Origin: Aldrovandia affinis
Taxonomy: Eukaryota; Chordata; Actinopteri; Notacanthiformes; Halosauridae
NCBI GenBank assembly: GCA_029706075.1
Contig: JAINUG010000136.1
Coordinates: forward strand, 588,501-652,500
Direction: 5' to 3'
Length of the DNA stretch: 64,000 bases
Shown: piece after piece, positions 48,141 through 59,565 of the stretch
Layout: each line of letters opens with the position of its first letter
Position numbering within the stretch: the stretch's first letter is position 1
Made by a program: the position numbers and the translations under genes
The notes under the pieces: generated by a model
Database searches by the model: none
What the model was told of the DNA's origin: nothing
Seen by the model: the letters and a program-made list of their open reading frames with translations, nothing else

Positions 48141-51100
48141 GGTTTAAGGGCTTAAGTTGTGTCACGCTGAAGAGCACAGGGCATCGTTACGGAGACACGA
48201 GGAGGGTGAAAACGGCCTCGCGCATAAACCAGCGCCCCAGCCTCAACGCTTTCTTTAGCACGACATACTACTTAGCCACTGAGTTGGTCAAGGTTGTGCC
48301 CAGGATACTAAATGTGATTATATGTGTTAATGTGCAGTTTCATTTCACTCCCGTTCTTCCTGCTCACAGGCAGTGACTTACAAGTGACTTACATTCCCTC
48401 TGCCCACAATGGGAAGGGGGGGTCACGGAGGCCAAGGTGCACAAGCGGGAAAAGCGTGCAGAAAATGGGCGTGAATGAAGGGGTGGATGAAGAGGTGATG
48501 AAATCACCTGCCATCGTCCTTTGAGGATCTGTCTGCCCTTCAATTATGGAACGTTAATATAGAGCTGCCTCGCCCCTCGGCACTGCAATCCTAGCCAACT
48601 TCATCTGGGCTGCCGAAGTTCAAGAGTTGAAGCTGCTGGAGAAGGGACAGAGCAATGATGTGACTCAGCGAGCCCAGTGAGTCTACAGAGGTCTCCCTAC
48701 AGAAACCAACCAATCAGAGACGCTCGCTGAAACGTCCAACCAGAACATCAGTTCTGCCTCTCGGGAGATCTGAGCAGGTCCAGACGCTGGTCGGGCCAGA
48801 AGGTCGAGGGCAAACCCTTCACCAGTGAGTTTAAGAAGCAGGGCTGGGAAGGTGGAGATTTGAGATTTGGAAAAGACCTGGGGCTGCGATCGATGTTGAG
48901 AGACAGGGACTACGGTTCTCAGGGGATTTAGAGCCTCCCCATCCAGTGGATACAGATCATTAATTTATACCAAGCAATAAATAAATAAATAATATTAAAA
49001 CCTGGCCTGGGTACGGTTATGGGGCCGAGACTGCCCCCGATGGGTACAGGAGGGTACTGCAGAGGCACAGGAGTGAACACATCCGCTTCACCGCACCGTG
49101 GCAGATCGACACTGCAAGAGTCACTGCCCTCACTCGAGTAGGAAGCTCTGTGGTGTAAAAAAATAAAATAATTTAGCTTTGAATTACAAATCAACAACAA
49201 GGTTTCATCTTGGCCTTATTTTCCATTGCTTAGTTTGCGGAGCAGAGACCCTCATCCAGGGTGCGGAAGGATACTTATTTTTGTGTATTCCGAAGATCGT
49301 TTTACATTTCGCTCTAGTTTTCTGAAGCAAAGGAGGCAAAGTGGGCCCTATGGAAGTAGATGGCTGCCCCACACTTTTATTTGGCTATTTTACAAAAAGT
49401 ACTTTTGGTTGCCGTCTTACTCAGCATGATGTCACCAACTCTCTCTCTCCCTCTCCCTCGCTCTGCCTAAACCCTGCTAGGACACGACTCAGCCCACACT
49501 GAAGATGATGTCCACCGGGGTGGGGGGTGGGGGGGGTGAGCTCTGGAAAGATGTCACGGTGCAGGTGACTGTGACGCCCGCGGAGTGTGAGCAGGCCCTC
49601 AGCATCTCTCCTGTTCTCCACAGGAAACGAGTGGGATGTGGAAGACGTTTTCCCCCGGCGCTGTGACACCTGCACTTCCTGCCAACCTCTGGCCTCCACA
49701 GCCGCTACAGAAAGCCCACGGGAGCAAGAGACCACGAGACCTGAGACTCGGCGCTTCACCGCAGCCCGTGTGCAAGTCAACGCCCAGGGATGAGCAGCTT
49801 CGACATATCCACCTGGCTCGCCTGGGGTCAACGGGAGGGGGGTCCAAAAGAACAAACAAACAAACAAAAAGAAAACACCCATCTAATGCCGAAAGCGTTC
49901 AGCCCCAGCAGGTGACAGACTGATCGTGTTATGGAATTACCCTGTTATGGTCGCGGTGTCCCACCCTCCCGACCGTAATCACCGTTACTTTCCCTTGATG
50001 CGTGCTGACACAGGGGAAATTCTCTCCTTCTGTGGGGAGGTTAAAGAAGAGAAGAAACGTACAGCAGGCTGTTTCCGGTGTGTTCGCGCACCGGCCCAAT
50101 TAGCAGCACTGTCATTGCGCTGCTCTTTATCCTGCACCCGAAGCCCCGAATCCTACGCTATGGCACAACGGAACAACACCAAGCCACTCTCACCCACTCG
50201 CTTCATTTAAGATTTAACAACAACACAAAATATATCATTTCTTTTTAAACTCTGTACCATGTCTGTGAAAGTGGCATTACTAGTTAATGCGATAAATGTT
50301 TTAAAAAAAATAAGAATTTAAGAATTAAATTAAAAGAATTTAAGAATTAAGAAAAACAAAAAAAAAAAAAGCCTTAATAACGGAAGCTCCTCACTGAGTC
50401 TTCATTTACGAAAGGGCCCTCAGACATCGCTCACCGTCACCACCTGTTCGGAAGTTCTTATCTGACTGTAAACAAATAAAACAAAAGCAAAACAAAAACA
50501 GAACATGTCTTTGTGCAAAGCTTCAGTGGAAATGGAACAGGGCAAGGATAAAACTTTTTTTTTTTTTTTTACAGACTATTTTCTGGTCGGAGGCCGAAAA
50601 TTCCAGTCTCACAGGGCCACGGTCTTCTTCGTCACTGGGGCACGTATGAAGCCAAACGTGACAACGGCTGAGAATCCACAAGCAATTGGGAGACGCCCTG
50701 CTTAACAAACACTTGAAAAGCCCCTTTTCACGTATTCAGAGCCATTCTGTTTGCCAGGAGAGAACATAGATGGGCGTAAAAGTGTGTGTAAAAGAAAAAT
50801 CTCAGGTCGATATTAAGGTAGCGAAACAGGACAATGTCACATCCCTCTTAAACTGCTCAAACACTGAGGTCGCCAGGCAACAGTGCTTCGCTTCCCGTAG
50901 CTATGGGTTTCCCCTCATCTCTCTCCCCGAATAACCAGTCGTAAAACACAAGAGAATGCGATGTGATGAAAACACACCCATGACTTGTGCATCAGTTGAC
51001 GTTTTACTGATTGTAACCACTGAGAAAAATATGACTTGGAGGCCCCCCCCCCAATGACACAACACTGACGAACCCCGCTGGCCTTCCACATCCATGAAGC

Positions 51101-51279
51101 TTTGACAAAAGGTATAACAGGGCAGGGTGGTTGATAGTTGGTGTAAAAAAAAAGAAGAAAAAAAAAGTGATAGAACATTTTGGAGAAAAAAAAAATACCT
51201 GCAAATTTAATCAGGAAGTAAAATCTGGTTTTTTTTGTCATTATCGTTGGTTAAATAGCCCAACCCACAGAAAGAACAA

Positions 51280-51300
51280 GACACAACAGCTGCCTTTTGT
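51280..51300 (-). promoter_or_regulatory. mecp2: conserved proximal 3' UTR block of mecp2
   Basis: Minus strand ACAAAAGGCAGCTGTTGTGT, about 200 nt after the stop. The human transcript, as I remember it, has AATAAAGGCAGCTGTTGTCT at a similar distance. Conservation across this depth suggests a UTR control element. Confidence 0.55.
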
Positions 51301-51496
51301 TTTATCATACTATATATGTATATATGTGCTTATACATACACACACACACATGTATATACATATAAACATATATACACACATATACACACACATTTTTTGT
51401 GTCTTTTTTTTTTTTTCTCAAAAAAATTGCTGCTCTCTCTGCCGACGCCCATCTCCCACCCCCCCTTGCACCCTTCCGCTCTCTTGGCTACGTCAG

Positions 51497-52790
51497 TCAG
51501 CTTACTCTCTCGCTCACTGGCGTCCTGGACTCCACCGTCTCCTCCCGGCCGGGCCTCGGCACTGCTGATGTGGGCACAATGTCCTTCATCTCCCTCCCCC
51601 CCCCCTCACCGACCCGGTGTTTGCCTTTCAGGTCGGCCGCCACCGGGGGCGCTTGAGTCTTGGTGACCATCTCCCGGGCTACCTCTCTGCGGGCCACCAG
51701 CGGCTGCTTGTCGTCGTGGCAGGGCCTGGGGGTGCTCAAGTCCTGAGGCTCATTGTCCTGCAGCCCTGGGGTCCCTCTCGGCCGTGCCTGGCTGTGGGAG
51801 TGCGGGTGTGCGGGCGGGGACGGGGGAGGGGGCGAGTGCGGCCGGTGGTGGTGGTGGTGATGGTGGTGGTGGTGTTTGTGCTGCTGTGAACGCTCTTTCT
51901 TCTTGTGGCTCTTGGAGGGGCTGGCCCCGCCCCCTGACTCCGTCCCCGGAGACCCCTCCTCCTTGTGCTTCCTCCCCGGGCTCTTTGGCAACTTCTGTCC
52001 CTTGTCCGTCGCCTCGGCTCCGGCCGTTCCCGCCAAAGCGACGGTGCTCGCCTCCGTCCCCGCCCCCGCCCCCGCCGTGCCCGCCCCCCCGGCTCCCCCC
52101 TCAGTGGCGGCGGGCGCGGTGGGTGCGGCGGGAGCCTCCGGCTCCTCCAGTGTCTCTCGCGTCTTGCGTTTCTTGATGGGCAGGGCCGTCTCCTGCACCG
52201 GCTTTGCGGAAGACTCCTTCAGGGCTTTCTTCTTGGCCTCGGCGGCCAGCGCGGCTGTGGCGGTGTATGACGCGCTGGAAGCCGCCGTTCCCGTGGATAC
52301 CGCCGCCGCCGCCGCCGCCGCCGCAGCTGCTGCTGCTGCTGCCGCTGCTGCAGCCGCTGCGGCCACTGTTGCGGCCGCTGGCTTCCGGCCTCGTTTTTTC
52401 GGGGCGGTCGGCGGCTCCTGCTCCGCCTTCCTCTTGCGCCCCGGACGCAATTTGGCAACGACAGCCTGCCCTGAGGGGCCCCCGACCTCGGCTTTGGGGG
52501 CCACGAAGGGCATCTTCACCAGCAGTTTGCCAGGGCTCTTCTCCACCACGCGCTTCATGGCCACGCCCTCAGTGGCCTGCCGCACCTTGCCGCTGCCTTT
52601 CGGGCGCCCCCTCCCCCTCCCCGACGGCTTCACCACCTTGGCCTTCTTGGGGGGCTTCTTCTCGCGGCGGGAGGGGCTCCCACGGCCCGTGACCGTGAAG
52701 TCAAAGTCATTGGGGTCAGTGTCGGTATCTCCTACCTTTTGGAAGTACGCAATCAGCTCCACTTTGGAACGGAAGGCTTTCCCCTCTGGG
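51497..52790 (-). CDS. mecp2: mecp2 terminal coding exon: MBD end, AT-hooks, NCoR-interaction region, C-terminus
   Basis: Methyl-CpG-binding protein 2, a nuclear chromatin repressor that recruits NCoR/SMRT to methylated DNA. The exon starts after acceptor TATTTTTCAG and adds 430 codons. It reads [20 protein letters not shown] and [19 protein letters not shown], nearly the same as human. Exon residues 58-66 are AT-hook RGRGRPKGS, 131-137 the second hook KKRGRKP, and 186-211 the NCoR/SMRT region with [10 protein letters not shown] intact. A His tract and the end [10 protein letters not shown] match human SRTPVTERVS. Differences: 21 Ala at 143-163, and an Ala/Gly/Thr-rich insert after the NCoR region. 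This part is about 70 residues longer than in human. The upstream junction phase (AA + C gives Asn) fits the exon at 63986. Confidence 0.97.
52301..52363 (-). repeat. mecp2: poly-alanine coding tract in mecp2
   Basis: 21 consecutive Ala codons of mixed kind (GCG, GCA, GCT, GCC) between the second AT-hook and the NCoR-interaction region. Human has only about five Ala here. Confidence 0.95.
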
Positions 52791-54445
52791 CTGAAAAATA
52801 AATTACATTTTCTTAATATTCACAAAATGATGCATTCCCCTCAAGCTTCACCTTGTTAAACTACATGTTATTGAGAGGTTACGTTGAACTGTGACATCCC
52901 TGCCTAAAATAACAATTCATACTCTCAGAGATGTTAGAACACAAGTGCAGTTTTGAATCTTTCTGCACACAGCTTAAGATCATATTACTTAAAAAAAGTT
53001 TTTAAGGAATTTAAGCAAAGATTACACACAGAACAAATTACAACATATTTGAAAGTGACCGCCCCAAAAAAGAAAGAAAAAGATTCCCCTACAAAACCAA
53101 CAAAAAGTAAGGAAGTGGAATTTATACAGAAACAATAAATGCAATTGTTGTATTAGAAGGTTTCAAATGACTTTAACAAGGGTAAACATCAACATCAACT
53201 GAAATTATTATTATTATTATTTATATTTTTTTAAGTGCCTCTGAATCATTGTGGGTCTTCAGTCAGTTGTTCCCTCCCCGGGGGACGGGCCCTTGCAGAG
53301 GGAGCCCTGCAGGACGGCTCCCTGCAACCCAAGAATAGAGTGAAATATGGGCCGCGCGGCTACGCGTGTCACACTGCCCCACATTACACTGCCAGCATCA
53401 ATCAGGCAGCGCTGCGATCCCACACTGTCACATCACACAGATCCAAGACACATCATAGGGACCAATGGGCCCAGGCCTCCTCCTCCTCCTCCTCCCTCCC
53501 CCTCACACGCCTTTACAGGCCACAATTCCGCCCCCCACCCCCATCACTTGTAGCGTTTGACACCATTAGCTTGTTGTGCCAGAGCTTAAATCATTATCAG
53601 TACATCGCACAGTTAATAAAGGTGATTTAGGGGCCCGGTTTCTCAGGACCTTGTCACAGGTTGTTTGTCACTGTTGTTCAGCCGGGGGGGATATCGCTCT
53701 CCGGCCACTAGGAGGCGATCCCAAAAGGGATGGACCGGAGGGAATGGTAGCGCTGCAACACCTCTCCACACACCATCACGGCGAGGCTTACAAACGCTAC
53801 CACTGTTACACCTCTCCACACAATGCAAACTCTCTTTGTCACACTGAATGTGTTGTTGTCTTTAAAAGGGAATTACAAGTAAGGACATTTACTTTACAAT
53901 TTTTTATATTTTGTTCTTCATCCTTATTGTAGTATGAATGGAATGGTATATATATATATATATATACACATATATATGCATACATATACACCACGGCTTG
54001 GATGAATACTCCATTCATTCATTCATTGTTTTGTAAACAAGTGTTGTAACTGTGTGCAAACATGATATATAATACACACAGGCAAAACCTTCTGCCTTCA
54101 AAAGAAAAAAAAAAAAGGTTCCACATTAATTCATCCAAAGACAAGCTGCATAAAGAAGAATCAATGTTAGTTCAGCACCGGAACTACTTCTCATTTGTAC
54201 GATCAGGATTCCAAATTCAAACGGACACGGCAGCTCATCTGCAGATCAGTCAAGTTACGAAATTAATGTCCAGACAATCAAGCCGGCGTGGGAGTTTGCT
54301 ACAGCAACAGGACTCATTTGTTTAGATCAAAAGATTGCAATAACTTAGTGAAATGGTTTTCGAACATACCCAGAAAAGCAGCGCACCCCAGAACCACCCC
54401 AGGCATGTGCATACACACTGAGAATGCACGGCTTGTTGTGGTTTC

Positions 54446-54554
<109 letters not shown>

Positions 54555-56804
54555 CTCTAGAGATAAGAATCATTCAAAGTAAAAGAAATGAAGACATCTT
54601 TCTATGCAACTTCCTGTTCAGATTGCTGAAACTACAATCTCCCATAATGCATTTCTACCTCTCTTGCCCACAACAATGCAAAAAAACATTTATTGCTGTA
54701 TGGGAAAATCAGGCAGTGGGGAAAAGAAAATACAGGACAATTGACTGCGATGTAAAGTGTTTAATACATCCAGGACAATTGCATGTATATGCCACAAGAC
54801 CCGCACTGCAAAAAAACTCAATACCAATTTGTAAAAATAGAAGGCAAATTGAGCTGCCCTGCCTTTTTTCCCCTTCTGTTCCGTTTCATCGTCACAGAAA
54901 AAAGCGCAGGTTAAAATTGATCCGATTTCAACATGAAAGGCATACTTTGTGTGTCCAAACCGCAATGCCCCAATGTTTATCTCGAATGTGCAGGGTGAAA
55001 ATGTTCCAGAAAACACAGGCAATTAAAGGAAGGTCCCTCACGTCGTTGGCGGATCTAGGTATGGCGTCTCGTGATTTGTTTCTGTCACATACACTGCGGA
55101 AAGACGGGAACGTGGACAAGTCGGCCGTTGAAGTCGAACAATAATTACGCCCCCTCGCCATCATTCAATGTGTCACGGCTCGAAATCCCCCACAGATCTC
55201 GCTCTGCCCATTTTGTGGTTATGTAAGAATGGAAAATCACGCAAAGACACAGAGGCTGAAAGTTCTACTGTAAAGTTGGCATTAAGCACTTCTGCACAAG
55301 GAGTCGTTTCCTTGGAAGCCGGGCAATAGTCAAACGTACCGAGGTTTCGATAATCAGATCAGGGCATGCGCAATTAGGAAAAAAATAAAATAAACGCCTG
55401 CTTTCTGAAATCGTATCTGGTGGAGTTTGCGCGTGGCCATCATTCCTGGTCGGGTTGTGGACACAGAGGTGAAATACAGTAGTGAGAAACTGCCAGTTCA
55501 GCAGACGGAAGATGTTGTAGTCGGGTCCCTATTGTCCATCCCCGGGATGTACCACATCATTCAACATAAAGACACCTTCAACAAGCTAGTCTGGAGTAAA
55601 TCAACCTGTCACAGAAAGGGCCATTACCGCATTAAAACAAGCAGATCCCGCTATTGATATTGGAGCGTGCGCCTGCCGTGACAAATTCACTACAGTACAT
55701 TACGGCCCATAAAACGGAGTTAAGAGACAGAATCCAGGCAATTTGTTCAACAGAAAACTTTATAAGTGAAGCCTGGCCTGAATAATAGATTTCTCAACAT
55801 AGTTCGTGTAGACACACTGTGCAAAACCTATCCTAACATTGTTACTTCCGTGGGTCAGACACATTGTGTGGCTGTGATGGTTGAGGTGGGCGCCCCCTTT
55901 CAGATCCCTGAAAGGCGATATATAAATGAAATTCAATATTAATATTACTGTTCTATTTTTTTATATTTATGACCATGGTCTGGTGTCCACTGGCCAGGAG
56001 TAGGCCTGACTCCAATATGCTCAACATCCAAGTTAGGACGGAGGTACGAAACATTTCAGCTCATTTGCACCACGTTGCACCCAGTCACGCCCTTATGTGT
56101 ACTGTACTGAGTTTATTGTAGGTGCAAATGAGATGCAGCCTATACATATCCTGTGTCGTGAAAACCTCAAGTTTAAATTATTCTCATCCACTTACACTGA
56201 GACAAGAGAGTACAGATATTTTTCTATTGCCATTTTTCCCCCTCCACTCAGACATTATTTAAACAGATAGACTGAGGATGTTATTTGAATTACATACAAT
56301 TTATACCGTAAGTATAATAAAATAAACTTAATTGTGTTGAACTTTGCACATAAATGTGCCATAAAGACCCCATCCTGAAGAAAGCTTAACTACATACTAC
56401 TTGATAGACTGACTGACTTAACGACAGAATGATTAGATACGTACATATTGAATAAATTGATTCAAGTGGCTGATTGCTTGAAGATGAACATATGCGAAAC
56501 ATTCCGATACCGAGTGCAGAGTGAAATGGGCTCATGCCTCAATCCAACGCAGGGACGTTACCTCGTCTGGGTGTTTCCTGTGGCGTACAGTCAGCCTTCC
56601 CTCCTCACGGCAGGTCAGAGCCAATAGCAGCATAACCAAGTGCATAAACTACTCTACTAAATGACTGCACATTATAATAATAATTATTATTATTGTTATA
56701 TTTATTAGAAACTACAGTACTAAATGAATGGACATTATTATTCTAAACTACAGTACAAAATAACTGTACATTATATAATAATAATTATTATTATGATGAT
56801 GATT

Positions 56805-56945
56805 CTGTGTGGCTCAGTAGGTAGAGCACGGCATTGGCAACACCATGGGTTCAATTCCCACTGGGACCACATATACTGAAAATGTATGCATTCACTACTG
56901 TAAGTCACTTTGGATAAAAGCGTCTGCTAAATGGCATATATAGAT
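56805..56945 (+). mobile_element. SINE (family C)
   Basis: TGTGTGGCTCAGTAGGTAGA, GGGTTCAATTCCC, ACATATACTGAAAATG and GTAAGTCACTTTGGATAAAA. The only clear family C copy in the mecp2 intron. Confidence 0.85.
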
Positions 56946-59021
56946 ATATATAACTAGAGTACTAAATGACTGTACATAATAATAAAATAATAATAATGAC
57001 TTACTTTTACTGTAGTTAGAAATAACTAGAGCACTAAACTATTGTACATGTGGTTGCCACACGGCTCACGAGCAGAGGGCACAGCGAACAAAGCCAGCTG
57101 AGGGCCGAGGCCTTGTCTCTTGTTCGACGGGGAACGTTCAGAGAGATTTGCGATGATTGCAGGTAATCCCATTTCAAATTGATAATGACTGCGACACAGC
57201 GGTTAACGAGGACGGTAAAGGGAATCACTCACAGACGCACAGCAGAGCCCGCGCTGGAGCAACGCGACGCATAATCCGACACAAAGTGTGGCTTGTCCAC
57301 ATCTCCCCCGTTTAAATGTCAGTTTGCAAATGTCAAGTGTATAAATAAACAGCACTGGAATATAATTATTCCACAACGATAGAAACTTCAGATCTCGCAC
57401 AGACATTACCCTCATTTTCTTCACAACGGAATTGAAAAAAACCAAAAAAACCTTCGCGTGATGTGGCATCCTCGAGTCTACGGCAAAGCCACTAAACGTC
57501 AACGACTCGCAAACTCTCATTGTGGCTTCGCGAACTAAACCGGTAATCTGATATTTTTTTTAACATTTAATATCATTTCACATTTGCATGTAGACGACAT
57601 CAATAAATTGAACAATAAAAAAATTAAAGAATCAGCCGGCGTGCGGTGTGTAATTTACATTTGTATAAATCACGATCGCCTCCTGGTACTGCCTTCATTA
57701 CCATCACAATGAACAAAAGACCTTGCACGTTTTAGAAATGTGATAAAAACGGTCTCTGGGGAACACGGAACTGACAAAGAGGCACATGGTGAAAACAGTG
57801 GACGGTTCCACACCTGCGGTCTCCAGCATAAGGAATTAATAGAAACGTCAGTGAAATATACAGTATGCATTACGCACCATTACTAAATGTGTTATTAATA
57901 ACTGTAATTTTATTTTCAGTTTCTAACACTGCGACATTTATCCCATTCCTGTACATTGACTGATGATCATTCAATTAGATACAGTAGGCCCAACAGCCCG
58001 AGGTTATAATGAAAATAATGTCGTTACAGCTGCACTTTCACCAGCGCACAATGAACACTGGTGGTGCGGACACCATAGGGCATATCTGCACAAAGGTTTA
58101 TCATAGCTGTGATCGCTTAAGGCAGATACCATCGTTTGTGGGAACTTTCTGTCCACTTAAGCTTTTGCAGTCAAAGACTGAAACGACAGCGGGAAAGAAA
58201 AACAAAAGGTGATGGACAAAAGGACCTCGCTGCGGTATTATGTCAAACACCTGGCCACGTCTGGTTACAGCCACTAGCCTGTAAACTCCTTTGTGAGCGA
58301 TCTGAAAGTGGTCCACACTTCACATTTATAACAATGTAACCTTTTGGGAAGAAAAAGCAAACAAATCGTTTGTAAGTTTGTTTTAAGAAATGTTTCTGAA
58401 ACATCAACCATTACTAAGCACTCTTTTAAATGCAGACATGGGGCCTTCCAGGACCACTTCCTAAATACACAAAAGGTACAATTTATTGTTATTATTTTTT
58501 TCAACTTTACCTTTTTTTAAAGACACCAACATGAAATGTTTGCTATCAATGTCAAATGCACACATGCATATACAAGCATAGCAAACGCAATGTAGGCCTA
58601 CAGTATTACTGTGCCCTGTGTGCAGCTTGCCAGCTCTGTAGCAAAGCCAGTTGGAAAACACAGTTCTCGTTGGACTATATATACACCATCAAACATATGC
58701 AGCTAATGAGTCCCTGCATCACCACTGTGAACAGCAATGTGGGGCCCAGACCTGTAAACACAGGCTGATTGGAGCGGCTGTACCAGCCCTGTAGAAGTGT
58801 GACCCTTATCTGCACAAACGGGGAGCACAGTCATCAATGAGACGGGCTGGTGATGTGGACAGGCCAGAGCAGCTGAGTGACTGAAATACAGCTACACCTC
58901 ATCAAATGCTCCAAGCGGTGAAGCAACACTCACATTTATCTGTACTACCGTTGAGTGCTTTCATTTGAATATTCCAGTACAGTTCAATTTTTTAAACTTT
59001 TTTTTTTTTTGCCCAACGGTT

Positions 59022-59085
59022 CATTACATTACATAACATTACAGGCATTTGGCAGACGCTCTTATCCAGAGCAACGTACAACAAA
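59022..59085 (-). mobile_element. SINE 3' tail fragment
   Basis: CATTACATTACATAACATTA then GGCAGACGCTCTTATCCAGA: the tail of a family D element on the minus strand with its TGTAA repeats. No head visible. Confidence 0.7.
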
Positions 59086-59514
59086 GTGTTAACCGTAGTC
59101 AAGAACAGTTTATTGAACAGTTTATTGAACATGTTCAGTTTCCCCACCCCCCACCAAAAACACCAAAACATGCATCACATCACTGATACGCCTGAGCACC
59201 TCGCGCACCCAGTCAGAGAGACAGAGCAAGAGAGGAGAGGAAGCTTTCATGCCTTTCCTGTCATGTGAGTCAAACGATGTCAAACGGAAATTCAGACGCC
59301 GAAGCTGAAATAAGAGCCTTCTTATAATGAAGGTGCTGGGTGCTCCTGGACTTGGCTGATTCCAAGTAAATGTTTGTTATAATGAGCACAGAAAACAATT
59401 AATGAGTCTGGACAATTTTAAAAATAGATACATTTGTCTTAGCCTAGCAAACGTTTAGGGCTCCAAAGAGGTGCATTGTGTGCAGCGGTGCATTCTATGG
59501 ATCGAATCCGGAGT

Positions 59515-59565
59515 GTGCCAGTGCCAACAGCGTCCGGCCCGGTGGGGCGCTGTTGGCACTGGCAC
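59515..59565. repeat. perfect 18-bp GC-rich hairpin
   Basis: GTGCCAGTGCCAACAGCG at 59515-59532 and its exact reverse complement at 59548-59565, with a 15-nt loop. It lies in the mecp2 intron; no element family recognised. Confidence 0.9.

Larger units (their letters stand above)
42725..51496 (-). other. mecp2: mecp2 3' UTR, probable minimum extent
   Basis: Human MECP2 has a 3' UTR of about 8.5 kb. Here 51280-51300 reads AAAGGCAGCTGTTGT on the minus strand, a block that I recall just after the human stop codon. At 42725-42732 there is a perfect miR-132/212 8-mer target (GACTGTTA), the site type known in human MECP2. No tRNA-derived SINE and no exon were seen between these points. A palindromic MITE, a hAT MITE and a C-rich minisatellite lie within. 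The true end is not fixed. Confidence 0.55.

Noticed and set aside
51876-52859. Plus-strand frame of 327 codons opposite mecp2
   Set aside because: Shadow of the GC-rich mecp2 exon; the minus strand has clear MeCP2 motifs.
55905-55945. AAAGGCGATATATAAATGAA word resembling a LINE 3' end
   Set aside because: Too short to call an element with confidence; noted only within the intron.
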